Of a stretch of DNA of 60,418 nt, positions 1 through 7,573 are shown one piece after another. Every line of letters starts with the position of its first letter. Position 1 is the first letter of the stretch. The notes under the pieces were generated by a model, which made no database searches, was not told the DNA's origin, and saw only the letters and a program-made list of their open reading frames with translations. Made by a program: the position numbers and the translations under genes. Source of the DNA: Gammaproteobacteria bacterium (GTDB lineage: Bacteria; Pseudomonadota; Gammaproteobacteria; RBG-16-57-12); NCBI GenBank assembly GCA_022712945.1, contig JAFLJP010000076.1, positions 1 through 60,418 of the forward strand, written 5' to 3'.

Positions 1-3000
1 GGCTGTTGTTGACGGTGAGTGAGGTGAGCCAGAAGTTGTTGTCATAGCCCCGGGTGACGCTGCCATTGATGGTGCCTGCCCAGGTGGTGGCGAGCGGTAA
101 AAAGCCATCGTAGCTGAAGTCGAGTGTGCCGTTGTCCGGTGCGGTGATCGTGGTCAACTGTCCGCTGGTCGGGTGATAGCTGTAGTGGGTCTGGCCACGG
201 AGTGAGCTGATGTTATCCAGCTTGGCGGATGCGGGGTGGTAGTTGAAGTCGATCACCCGGCCGTCAGGCCGTTCGATTTTGCTGAGCTCTTTGTCAAGGT
301 TATAGCTGTATTGGGTTGCCCAGCTGCCCGCGCCCAGCGAAGGCGGAGTGTAGTTATCTTCAAGATCAACCGGGGTGTAGTTGAAGTGGTGTTCGGATCT
401 TCCCGGTGGGGTGATAGAGGTGAGGTTGCCATTGGCATCGTAGCTGTAGGCGATTGAGCGACCGTCGTGGTGCTGTTGCCGGGTGATGCGGCCAACGGCA
501 TCGTACTCAAAACCGGTGCTTCGATCCAAGGCATCGGTGATGCTCTCCATATAGCCGTCGAAACCGTAGCTGATGCGGGTTTGCCGGGTGGCAGTGCCGG
601 TGCCTTGGGATATTGATTCCAATCGTCCACGCGGGTCGTAGCCATAGGTGATCTCTTCTCTGCCTGGGGTGTGCACCGCGGCGGTTTTGCCCTCTGCTGT
701 CAGGGTGCGGGAGGCGGTTCTGCTTTCCGCTGTTTCGAGAGACCAGGTGCGGGTTTCTACATCGTAGGTGTTGCTGGTGCTGTTGCCGTTAACGGTCACT
801 TTTTCGGTGAGACTGCTGTGGCTGAGCAGGTCAGTGGCATCTGCCAGAGTGGCTTCACGTTGCTCCTCAATGATGTATTCCAGGCCACCTGGGGTGACGG
901 TAACCCGTTTGCTGATTAAGGGGCTCTGCATGCTAAAACGTGGATCCGGCCCTTCGGTTTCGGTGTTCACGGTGCCATCAGCCGAAGTAGTGGTGGTCAC
1001 GGCGCTGTTAAAGTCGGTGACCGTTACGGTGCCATCACGGGCGGTGTTGGTTTGGCGGCGGCTGCCATCCGGCAGATGTTCCACCTGGAAGGTGCGAGTA
1101 TGGCCCTCACCACTGGTCAGGGTGACCGCATAGTTTTCTGCTGTTTCAGTTCGCTCAAGTTGCCAACCGCCACCGATGGGGTTGCTGTCTTCGATTAGGC
1201 GGCCACTGGTATCGAAGGTGAAGTCGGTGCGGTTGCCGTTGCGATTGGTAAAGCTGGTCATGAGGCCATCGGGGGTGTATGCCATGTGCCAGGCTTCACC
1301 GGCGGGATCGGTGAGTGTGGCAAGGTAGCCATCGGCATCAAGCATCAGGCTGGTGCGCTGGCCATCGGCGGCAACGATCGCGGTGGGGAGGTTGCCGCTA
1401 CGTTCAATACGGGTGATATTGCCGTCGACATCTTCAATTTCACTCAGCAGGCCTGCGGTGTCGTAGCGGAATTGGTAGATTGCCGCACGGGTAACTGCAT
1501 CCAGGGTGCGCAGGTGACGGCCATTGTTATCAAAGTGGAAGAGTTGGTTGCCGTTACTGGCGGGAATCAGGTATTCATCTTTTCCAATGCCAGGTAGTGA
1601 TAGTTTAACTTGGCGAATACGATCATAAGAGGTGATATAAAGGCTACCATTGGGACTAAATGCAATGTGACTGGGAGTGTATATCTGGGCCTGACCGACA
1701 GCTCCTCCATCACCCAAATTTCCTATAGTTCCCGTACCTACCGCAGTGGTGATGATACCATCTGGTGTCACGCTGCGAATGCGCTGATTATATTTATCTG
1801 CAATATAAAGATGACCATCAGGGCCAAAAGCAACGGCCTCAGGGGATAGTAATTTGGCTTGATCAGCAGGGCCACCATCACCTAAGCCCCCCGAACCGCT
1901 ACTACCTGCTACGGTGGTGAGAATACCATCCGGTGTCACGCGGCGAATGCGCCTATTAAATGTGTCCGCAATATAGAGATTGCCATCAGGGTCAAAAGAA
2001 ATACCCCTAGGGCTGTATAAGCTGACTTGGCTGGCAGGGCCACCGTCACCAGAATAGCCCCCTCTTCCCGTGCCCGCTACGGTAGTGATGATACCATCTG
2101 GATTCACACGGCGGATGCGGTGGTTACCTGAAATATAGAGGTTACCATCGGGGCCAAAAGTAATATCAGTAGGGAATAAGCTGGCTTCGTTGGCAGGGCC
2201 ACCATCACCAGAGTAGCCCCATTCACCAATGCCTGCAATGGTGGTGATAATGCCGCCTGGATCCACACGGCGAACCCGGAAATTATTCGAATCTGCAATG
2301 TAAAGATCACCATCAGGGCTAAAAGAAATACCCCTAGGCCTGTTTAAGCTGGCTTGGTTGGCAGGGCCACCATCACCAGAGTAGCCCCATTCACCAATGC
2401 CTGCAATGGTGGTGATAATGCCGTCTGGACTCACTCGGCGAACCCGGTTATCAGCTGAAATATAGAGGCTACCATCGGGACTAATGGCAATGCCACCGTA
2501 TATGGTAGATCCTCTATGCGCCACGGTAGTAATAATCTGGTTCAGGTCTGCTGCAGAGCGCACCGATCCACCTCCTTTGTATAGCGTTCCGGATGCAGAG
2601 TCGTAGGTATGATGAACATCCAGCCCCCAGTCACCTAGTGCGCTGCTGGCCAAGCTGGGAGCTTTTGCAATGCCGGTGAGAGTTTGCTGCCATTGCTGAC
2701 GGGAGCGCATCGTCTGATTATTCCGGGTTCCAATCATTGTGGCACCCCCGCTGGCAGGCTGGGCGAAGGCTCGGGAAAAGTCATCTGTAGTGCCTGCTTC
2801 GAAGTAGACCAATTGGTAACGGTAATCGAGTGATATTGTGGCATTAGCGATGTGTAGCGGGCGACCGTAGGCATCTTTGCCATCCCAGGCAAAGGTGTGG
2901 CTTTGATTGGGGGTGGCAGGGAAGGTGTATTGGTGTTTCTGGCCTGCAATCTCAATGGTGAGCTCAATGCCTTGCAGGCTACTTGACACTGTGTCACCCG

Positions 3001-5053
3001 CGAGGGGAATAGTCAGGGTGTGGGTGGTAAGATTACCGGGCATGCGTTCACTCTGGTAATAGAGGTTGAACGGGGTGCCGGTCACCGGCAGCTTTTCACC
3101 CAAGGACTGACTTTGCGGCTGGATAATGCAACCGCTGCACTCATCTTCATTTTTATCCGGTGGCGGCTTTTTGGGTGTTGGCCGACGCGGGGGTTTTGCA
3201 TCCGATGGTGGACGGAAGGGCCAGTTGCAATCCCAAGGGGTGAGGTGGGTGATCGGGGTGCGCCAGAGGCTTTTACCGACGGTATAGAGACTGGCAAGGC
3301 GGGTACGCTCGGCATCGGTGATGCCGAGGTCGGCCAGGGCTTGGGCATCGGCGGCATTGCCGCTGCCGTCTACGTCCAGTTCGGCGATGCCACCGGTGAT
3401 GGCGAGAATGCCGATAATGACGCCATTGTCTGAGGGAACCCAGGCGGTTTTTTCACGGTCATACCAACCGGCGGGAACAATTTCACCCACCGGGAAGCCG
3501 AGGAAGTTATCCACATAAAACGGCACTGTTTGGTCAAAATCAACCCGGGTGGCACCGGCAGCAATGGCTTCATCCACCGAGAGTTCGACCGCATAGGTGT
3601 AGGCGCTGCTGGGTGGCAGTGGCCCCGGCATGGCGGCGGGGCCGTTATCACCCACGGTGTATTCGGTGGCGCGCACGTTGAGGGTGGTGAGTGGCTGGGT
3701 GCTGCCGTTGGGCAGGGTCAGGGTGGCGGTGGTGCCCTGGGGGAAAAACAGGGTAGCCTGGCGGGTACCTTCACTATCCGTCACCGAATTGCCCTGGGCC
3801 ACCTGAAACGGTTGGCTGGTGTCGGTCAGGTCGATGGTGGTGACTTGTGCATCCAGCGGAATCATCACTACATCTTCAGTGTGTGCGTAGTCATTCCAGG
3901 GGGCGGTGAGCTGGCGCTGTATCGGCAGATACCCCTCTTTCTGGTAGTTGACGGTAAGCAGGCCACCACCGTTGACGGCCATGTCAAACAGGCCATCGGC
4001 TCGACTTTTGGTTTGGCCAAATTCGGGGTGGTTTTTGATGCTGATGGTGACCCCGCTTAGTGGGGTGTCGTTACGGCTTAACACTTTGCCCCGCAGTACC
4101 GCAGCACGTTTGATCTCAATGGTGTCGGCGGCAACACCGGTCTGAATGGGGTTGGCGCCGCTGTAGAGAAAGGCGCTGGCCTGCTGGAGAGAGATCGATT
4201 GGGCAGGATCCAGTTTTGGTGCAATGGTGGCGGGGTCTGTTGGCAGGTCAGTTGACGGTGCTCCTGACGAGACGACGAGAGTGACGGTGCTGCCCGGTAG
4301 TACCAAGGTATCTGCGGCAGGGGTTTGGCTGATCACATTATCCACTGGCACTGTGTCGCTGTTTTGTTGGGTGACTGTTCCCAGTGAGAGACCAGCGCTG
4401 GTGATGGCGGTTTCTGCTGTGGTCTGAGTCTGCCCGCTAACATCGGGTACTGAGACGAAAGCAGGCCCGTTGGAGATCACCAGGGCAATGGCACTGCCGG
4501 AGGTAACCGAACTGCCTGCGGTGGGGGTTTGGCTGATGACCGTGCCCGCCGGTATGGCAGCGCTGTTTTGTTGGGTGACCGTCCCGAGGATGAGACCGGC
4601 GCTGGTGATGGTGGCTTGTGCGGTAGTTTGAGTCTGCCCCACCACATCGGGCACAACAAGTTGTGGTTCTGTTGCGGTAATAGTGACGGTATCCGGTGTG
4701 CTGCTGGTGTTGCCGTCGCTGACAATCAACTGCACGATATAGGTGCCGGATAAATCAGCCACAAAGGTGGGGGTGATGGATGTCGTATTTGATAATACGC
4801 TGCTGCCGGGCTGACTGGTGAGTGACCAGGAGTAGTCTAGGGTGCCACTGTCAGTATTAGTGGAACCACTGCCATCAAGTTGCACGGTTTCACCACGAAG
4901 AATATTTTGTGCCGGGCCAGCATCGGCTACCGGGCTGTTGTCAGGTGCAGGGGAATCATCATTTGATGAAGAGCAGGCAGTGAGGCCGAACAGGAGTACG
5001 AGAAAGGCGAGTGCCAAAAAACGTTCTGCCCGTGAATAATAATTCCGATCCAT
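1..5053 (-). CDS. Teneurin-like giant lipoprotein: PKD, 2x PASTA, NHL and YD (Rhs) repeats, C-terminus beyond window
   Basis: The minus-strand frame is open from an ATG at 5053 to the left edge (about 1684 codons), so the C-terminus is missing. Residues 1-27 form a lipoprotein signal ending in lipobox LTAC (Cys27). Next come a PKD-like domain (about 45-130), two PASTA-like units each starting VPDV.GQTQTTA (about 133-270), and a carboxypeptidase-regulatory-like beta domain (about 325-400). A linker with CSGC and the Rhs/teneurin-type entry SLGEKLPVTGTPFNLYYQS follows. About six NHL repeats (PDGIITT.AG...GDGGPA...LYIAD.., about 830-1150) lead into YD repeats such as GYDPRGRLESI. The order NHL then YD is that of teneurins and bacterial Rhs/YD giants. 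Inference: a membrane-anchored, surface-exposed shell protein for adhesion or toxin delivery; the variable C-terminal tip is not visible. It stands alone, with an oppositely regulated csp gene upstream. Confidence 0.9.
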   Translation of the reverse strand, partial: MDRNYYSRAERFLALAFLVLLFGLTACSSSNDDSPAPDNSPVADAGPAQNILRGETVQLDGSGSTNTDSGTLDYSWSLTSQPGSSVLSNTTSITPTFVADLSGTYIVQLIVSDGNTSSTPDTVTITATEPQLVVPDVVGQTQTTAQATITSAGLILGTVTQQNSAAIPAGTVISQTPTAGSSVTSGSAIALVISNGPAFVSVPDVSGQTQTTAETAITSAGLSLGTVTQQNSDTVPVDNVISQTPAADTLVLPGSTVTLVVSSGAPSTDLPTDPATIAPKLDPAQSISLQQASAFLYSGANPIQTGVAADTIEIKRAAVLRGKVLSRNDTPLSGVTISIKNHPEFGQTKSRADGLFDMAVNGGGLLTVNYQKEGYLPIQRQLTAPWNDYAHTEDVVMIPLDAQVTTIDLTDTSQPFQVAQGNSVTDSEGTRQATLFFPQGTTATLTLPNGSTQPLTTLNVRATEYTVGDNGPAAMPGPLPPSSAYTYAVELSVDEAIAAGATRVDFDQTVPFYVDNFLGFPVGEIVPAGWYDREKTAWVPSDNGVIIGILAITGGIAELDVDGSGNAADAQALADLGITDAERTRLASLYTVGKSLWRTPITHLTPWDCNWPFRPPSDAKPPRRPTPKKPPPDKNEDECSGCIIQPQSQSLGEKLPVTGTPFNLYYQSERMPGNLTTHTLTIPLAGDTVSSSLQGIELTIEIAGQKHQYTFPATPNQSHTFAWDGKDAYGRPLHIANATISLDYRYQLVYFEAGTTDDFSRAFAQPASGGATMIGTRNNQTMRSRQQWQQTLTGIAKAPSLASSALGDWGLDVHHTYDSASGTLYKGGGSVRSAADLNQIITTVAHRGSTIYGGIAISPDGSLYISADNRVRRVSPDGIITTIAGIGEWGYSGDGGPANQASLNRPRGISFSPDGDLYIADSNNFRVRRVDPGGIITTIAGIGEWGYSGDGGPANEASLFPTDITFGPDGNLYISGNHRIRRVNPDGIITTVAGTGRGGYSGDGGPASQVSLYSPRGISFDPDGNLYIADTFNRRIRRVTPDGILTTVAGSSGSGGLGDGGPADQAKLLSPEAVAFGPDGHLYIADKYNQRIRSVTPDGIITTAVGTGTIGNLGDGGAVGQAQIYTPSHIAFSPNGSLYITSYDRIRQVKLSLPGIGKDEYLIPASNGNQLFHFDNNGRHLRTLDAVTRAAIYQFRYDTAGLLSEIEDVDGNITRIERSGNLPTAIVAADGQRTSLMLDADGYLATLTDPAGEAWHMAYTPDGLMTSFTNRNGNRTDFTFDTSGRLIEDSNPIGGGWQLERTETAENYAVTLTSGEGHTRTFQVEHLPDGSRRQTNTARDGTVTVTDFNSAVTTTTSADGTVNTETEGPDPRFSMQSPLISKRVTVTPGGLEYIIEEQREATLADATDLLSHSSLTEKVTVNGNSTSNTYDVETRTWSLETAESRTASRTLTAEGKTAAVHTPGREEITYGYDPRGRLESISQGTGTATRQTRISYGFDGYMESITDALDRSTGFEYDAVGRITRQQHHDGRSIAYSYDANGNLTSITPPGRSEHHFNYTPVDLEDNYTPPSLGAGSWATQYSYNLDKELSKIERPDGRVIDFNYHPASAKLDNISSLRGQTHYSYHPTSGQLTTITAPDNGTLDFSYDGFLPLATTWAGTINGSVTRGYDNNFWLTSLTVNNS

Positions 5054-5240
5054 GATGCTTCCTTAAACAGCTGCGTGGAATCGTGCCTTTGAGGGGAGTT
5101 TGGACGATTCATCCCGATTTTTTGTGGTGGAAAGTATTACCGGTCAGCCTTGTGGTTGTCAAGTGGTTGAATTGGAAAATATGGTGCTGAGTTTCCCGGC
5201 TAAAGCCCCGACCTCCAAGGCTGAAAAAAGGCTGAGGACA

Positions 5241-5276
5241 ATAAAAAAGGGCAGAACCATCAGGCCCTACCCTTTT
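5241..5276 (-). terminator. Rho-independent terminator of the csp gene
   Basis: Read on the minus strand, GGGTAGGGCC, loop TGAT, then GGTTCTGCCC pair over ten positions (three G-T wobbles) and are followed at once by six T. It lies about 70 bp past the csp stop codon. There is no matching T-tract on the other strand. Confidence 0.8.
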
Positions 5277-5345
5277 CGCCCCCACCCCCGAAGGGTTGGG
5301 AGCAAGCCTGCAATTAACCTTGCAGGCCCATCGTAATTCCAATCG

Positions 5346-5552
5346 TTAGATCGCGACGATGTTTTCTGCTTGTGGGCCTTTCTGACCTTGAGTAACCGTA
5401 AACTCAACCTTCTGGCCTTCAGCCAAGGTTTTAAATCCTGAACCAGAAATGGCGCTAAAGTGAGCAAACACATCAGGACCAGACTCTTGCTCAATAAAGC
5501 CAAAACCCTTTGATTCATTGAACCATTTAACGGTACCAGTAGTAGTAGACAT
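5346..5552 (-). CDS. CspA-family cold-shock protein
   Basis: This is a 68-residue single cold-shock domain, the usual length for CspA-type RNA/DNA chaperones. It carries [16 protein letters not shown] (RNP1 within KGFGFI) and DVFAHFSAI (RNP2), and ends at the canonical ENIVAI. Such proteins bind single-stranded nucleic acid through the aromatic residues of RNP1/RNP2 and melt RNA structure, often but not always in the cold. The gene has its own sigma-70 promoter, a leader of about 170 nt and a terminator, so it is monocistronic. AGGA lies seven bases before the ATG. Whether it is cold-induced, or a constitutive CspC/CspE-like paralog, cannot be told from the protein. Confidence 0.95.
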   Translation of the reverse strand: MSTTTGTVKWFNESKGFGFIEQESGPDVFAHFSAISGSGFKTLAEGQKVEFTVTQGQKGPQAENIVAI

Positions 5553-5731
5553 AATCGTATCCTATATATTCCAAAGTTCATCGCGCCCGACCTGAATCCA
5601 AATAATGGAGCGATCAAGGGCTGTTCAGCTAGAAATGTTGCGATTACTTAATGAGAAGCAGGACGAAGACAACTATTGCAGAACATCGAAACGGCAGACA
5701 TAAAAATAAAACACACACTCAAGCTGAAAGA

Positions 5732-5759
5732 ATTATATACAGCTAAACCCTATAGTCAA
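5732..5759 (-). promoter_or_regulatory. Sigma-70 promoter of csp with long leader
   Basis: On the minus strand a -35 TTGACT (5754-5759) and a perfect -10 TATAAT (5732-5737) are separated by 16 bp. Transcription should start near 5725, giving an untranslated leader of about 170 nt before the csp ATG. Long structured leaders are characteristic of cold-shock mRNAs, where they act as thermosensors; that role here is inference. Confidence 0.75.
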
Positions 5760-5850
5760 CGATAAATCTTTGCCTTAACCTTGGTGATCATCATCAATAA
5801 CTCGTGTAGGATCACCAATCACTGTATTTGAAGTAGAGAAACCCGGTTAA

Positions 5851-6282
5851 ATGAGATCGCATCAACAGACAGACAACAGACGCTGGTTATTGATTTTTGC
5901 CAGCTGGTTAGTGGCCGCCGTATCCAGCATCGGCAGCCTTTTTTTCAGTGAAGTGATGGAGCTGGTGCCTTGCATTTTGTGTTGGTACCAGCGTATTTTC
6001 ATGTTTCCACTGGCTATCATCCTGCTGGTGGGGCTCTATCCGCTGGACAGACGGGTGGTAAACTACGCTTTGCCGATTGCCATTATCGGCCTGCTTTTTA
6101 CTCTCTATCACTGCTTGCTCTATTTTGGTTTTATCCCCGAAAACCTACAACCCTGTAGCCAGGGGGTATCTTGTGCCGACGAAGGTATGGAACTGTTCGG
6201 TTTTTTGCCGATCCCACTCCTGTCACTTGCTTCATTTTCACTGATTATTCTCTTTTTATTAACCAGCAGGTTCTCTAAATGA
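5851..6282 (+). CDS. dsbB: DsbB-like disulfide bond formation membrane protein
   Basis: This 143-residue protein has four predicted membrane helices, the size of short BdbC/DsbB proteins. Cys residues in LVPCILCWYQR (the quinone-linked CxxC of DsbB, with its conserved Trp-Tyr-Gln-Arg) and a second periplasmic pair in PCSQGVSC fit the four-Cys redox relay. DsbB reoxidises a DsbA partner and passes electrons to ubiquinone in the inner membrane. The stop codon overlaps the start of the following thioredoxin-fold gene (ATGA), so the two are translated together and probably form a dedicated oxidase-substrate pair. The spacing of the second pair and the short length make it more like BdbC than E. 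coli DsbB. Confidence 0.88.
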   Translation: MRSHQQTDNRRWLLIFASWLVAAVSSIGSLFFSEVMELVPCILCWYQRIFMFPLAIILLVGLYPLDRRVVNYALPIAIIGLLFTLYHCLLYFGFIPENLQPCSQGVSCADEGMELFGFLPIPLLSLASFSLIILFLLTSRFSK

Positions 6283-6929
6283 AACAAAATTACACCATAA
6301 TTGGTGCCATATTATTGATGGCACTCGCCTTTGTGATGGCTGCCTATCTTTACAACAGCCAGCAGGCTGAAACCCAGACCCAACTGGTCACACAAAACGC
6401 ACAAGCACTGAGCAAGCCTTACTCACCGAGAAAAGGGAATCCTGAGGCAAAAGTGACCATTGTGGAGTTTTTGGACCCCGCCTGTGAAACCTGTCGCCAA
6501 TTTCACCCACTGGTAAAAGAGCTGTTGGCAACTTACCGTGGCAAAGTCAACCTGGTGATCCGTTATGCACCACTGCATCCCGGCTCTGATCAGATGGTGA
6601 AAATTCTGCAAGCGGCTAAAAAACAGGGCAAATTCTGGGAAGTATTGGATCTGATGTTTGAAACCCAACCCTATTGGGCCTCGCACCACCAACCCAAACC
6701 GGAGGTTTTCTGGACCTATTTGGAGCGCTTTGGTTTTGATGTTGTACAGCTCAGGCAGGATATGAATACCCCGGAAATCGAGCGCATCGTCAAACAGGAT
6801 ATCGCCGATGGCCAACAACTGGGAGCCACCAAAACCCCGACCTTTTTTGTCAATGGCAAACCCCTGAGCCGCTTCGGATATGAACAACTGAAGAGCCTGG
6901 TTGCCCGTGAGGTTGATGCCAATTATTGA
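6279..6929 (+). CDS. Membrane-anchored DsbA/DsbG-type thioredoxin-fold protein
   Basis: This 216-residue protein has an N-terminal signal-anchor (about residues 7-24) followed by a thioredoxin_4/DsbA-like domain. The active site is CETC in the context VEFLDPACETCRQFHP, and the cis-Pro loop is TKTPTFFVNG near residue 188. The A/E residues between the cysteines differ from CPHC of E. coli DsbA. The family includes thiol oxidases and isomerase-like proteins in the periplasm. Its ATG overlaps the dsbB-like stop codon, so DsbB is the likely redox partner. Substrates are not evident: no cytochrome or secretion genes lie next to it. It could act as either oxidase or reductant, and the sequence does not decide. 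Confidence 0.88.
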   Translation: MKQNYTIIGAILLMALAFVMAAYLYNSQQAETQTQLVTQNAQALSKPYSPRKGNPEAKVTIVEFLDPACETCRQFHPLVKELLATYRGKVNLVIRYAPLHPGSDQMVKILQAAKKQGKFWEVLDLMFETQPYWASHHQPKPEVFWTYLERFGFDVVQLRQDMNTPEIERIVKQDIADGQQLGATKTPTFFVNGKPLSRFGYEQLKSLVAREVDANY

Positions 6930-6944
6930 GGCTCATTACAACAG

Positions 6945-7036
6945 CTAGCAGGCTGTCGGACTTAGGAAGAATCGACTGCGAAAAATCCATTTTGGCTTTC
7001 TCTCGCTACGACTCCCCAAGTTCGACAGCCTGCTAG
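6945..7036. repeat. 92-bp CTAG-bounded palindromic element (family A)
   Basis: Terminal inverted arms CTAGCAGGCTGTCGGACTT and its imperfect complement ending in CTAG enclose a core with CCATTTTGGC and CTCTCGCTACG. The same terminal pattern and core motifs recur in the element at 28514-28680. It lies just after the dsbA-like gene and could also fold into an RNA hairpin that ends that transcript. No open frame is present. Confidence 0.75.
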
Positions 7037-7100
7037 GCTGTGTTTCTGGCTGTTGCTAATTTTTCAGTGTAACAACCGAATGTTATGGATAAAGGGGATC

Positions 7101-7240
7101 GTAACTATTCAGCGTGTTTAGATTTTGCCTCAAATCGAGGCATTTTTGCACGGAAAGAGGGAGCATATGGGTATATGTGACCGATTGAGTACGAAAATAA
7201 CCAAGAGTTGAGGCAAAAGATGAATACGCTGAGTAGTTAC
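7101..7240. mobile_element. 140-bp MITE with 8-bp target duplication (IS66-like ends)
   Basis: Imperfect terminal inverted repeats of about 33 bp (GTAACTATTCAGCG and, on the other strand at the far end, GTAACTACTCAGCG, both running on to TTTTGCCTCAA) bound a non-coding 140-bp unit. The octamer AGGGGATC flanks it directly on both sides (7093-7100 and 7241-7248), as expected of a target-site duplication. Ends beginning GTAA with 8-bp duplications are typical of IS66-family transposition, so a non-autonomous IS66 derivative is likely. The right duplication runs into the stop codon of the DUF3301 gene. Bases 7037-7092 show nothing else. Confidence 0.82.
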
Positions 7241-7246
7241 AGGGGA

Positions 7247-7573
7247 TCATTGATGAAACCCGTCATCACGGCTCATCATGGTGAGCTGTTGAACGGTTGG
7301 GCCGGACATCACTACCAGCCCCACCTGTCGATCACCACCGTTGGTGCTGTAGTCGAAAGCGTATTCACGTCGCCACTGCATCCGCCCCCGGACATTGCGC
7401 CGTGGCCATATCTTTTTTAGCTCCACCGCCTGATCAAGGTAGACCCACCCCTCGTTTTCACACGCCTGTTTGCAATATTTTACGGCGGCTTCATGGGCAC
7501 GCATTGAGTCGAGCCAGAACCAGATCACCAGCCCGATCAAAGCAATAAAGATCAAAAACTCTTTATCCATCAT
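7247..7573 (-). CDS. DUF3301 family membrane-anchored protein
   Basis: This 108-residue protein has an N-terminal hydrophobic helix (about residues 5-18) followed by WLDSMRAHEAAVKYCKQACENEG, here split as WLDSMRAHEAA and KYCKQAC. It then has a Q-V-L-like strand region and R-rich strands (GRMQWRREYAFDYSTNGGDR). This pattern matches the DUF3301 family of small gammaproteobacterial inner-membrane proteins of unknown function. Its start overlaps the end of recD by 11 bp, so it is probably the last gene of the uvrC-pgsA-recD run. A MITE target duplication touches its stop codon. No function should be assigned. Confidence 0.8.
   Translation of the reverse strand: MMDKEFLIFIALIGLVIWFWLDSMRAHEAAVKYCKQACENEGWVYLDQAVELKKIWPRRNVRGRMQWRREYAFDYSTNGGDRQVGLVVMSGPTVQQLTMMSRDDGFHQ

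Noticed and set aside
236..5039. Many plus- and minus-strand frames of 60-180 codons inside the first 5 kb
   Set aside because: They are antisense or out-of-frame to one continuous minus-strand frame with clear PKD, PASTA, NHL and YD domains.
5267..5617. Minus-strand frame of 116 codons over the csp gene
   Set aside because: It is out of frame with the CspA protein, and reads through its leader and terminator.
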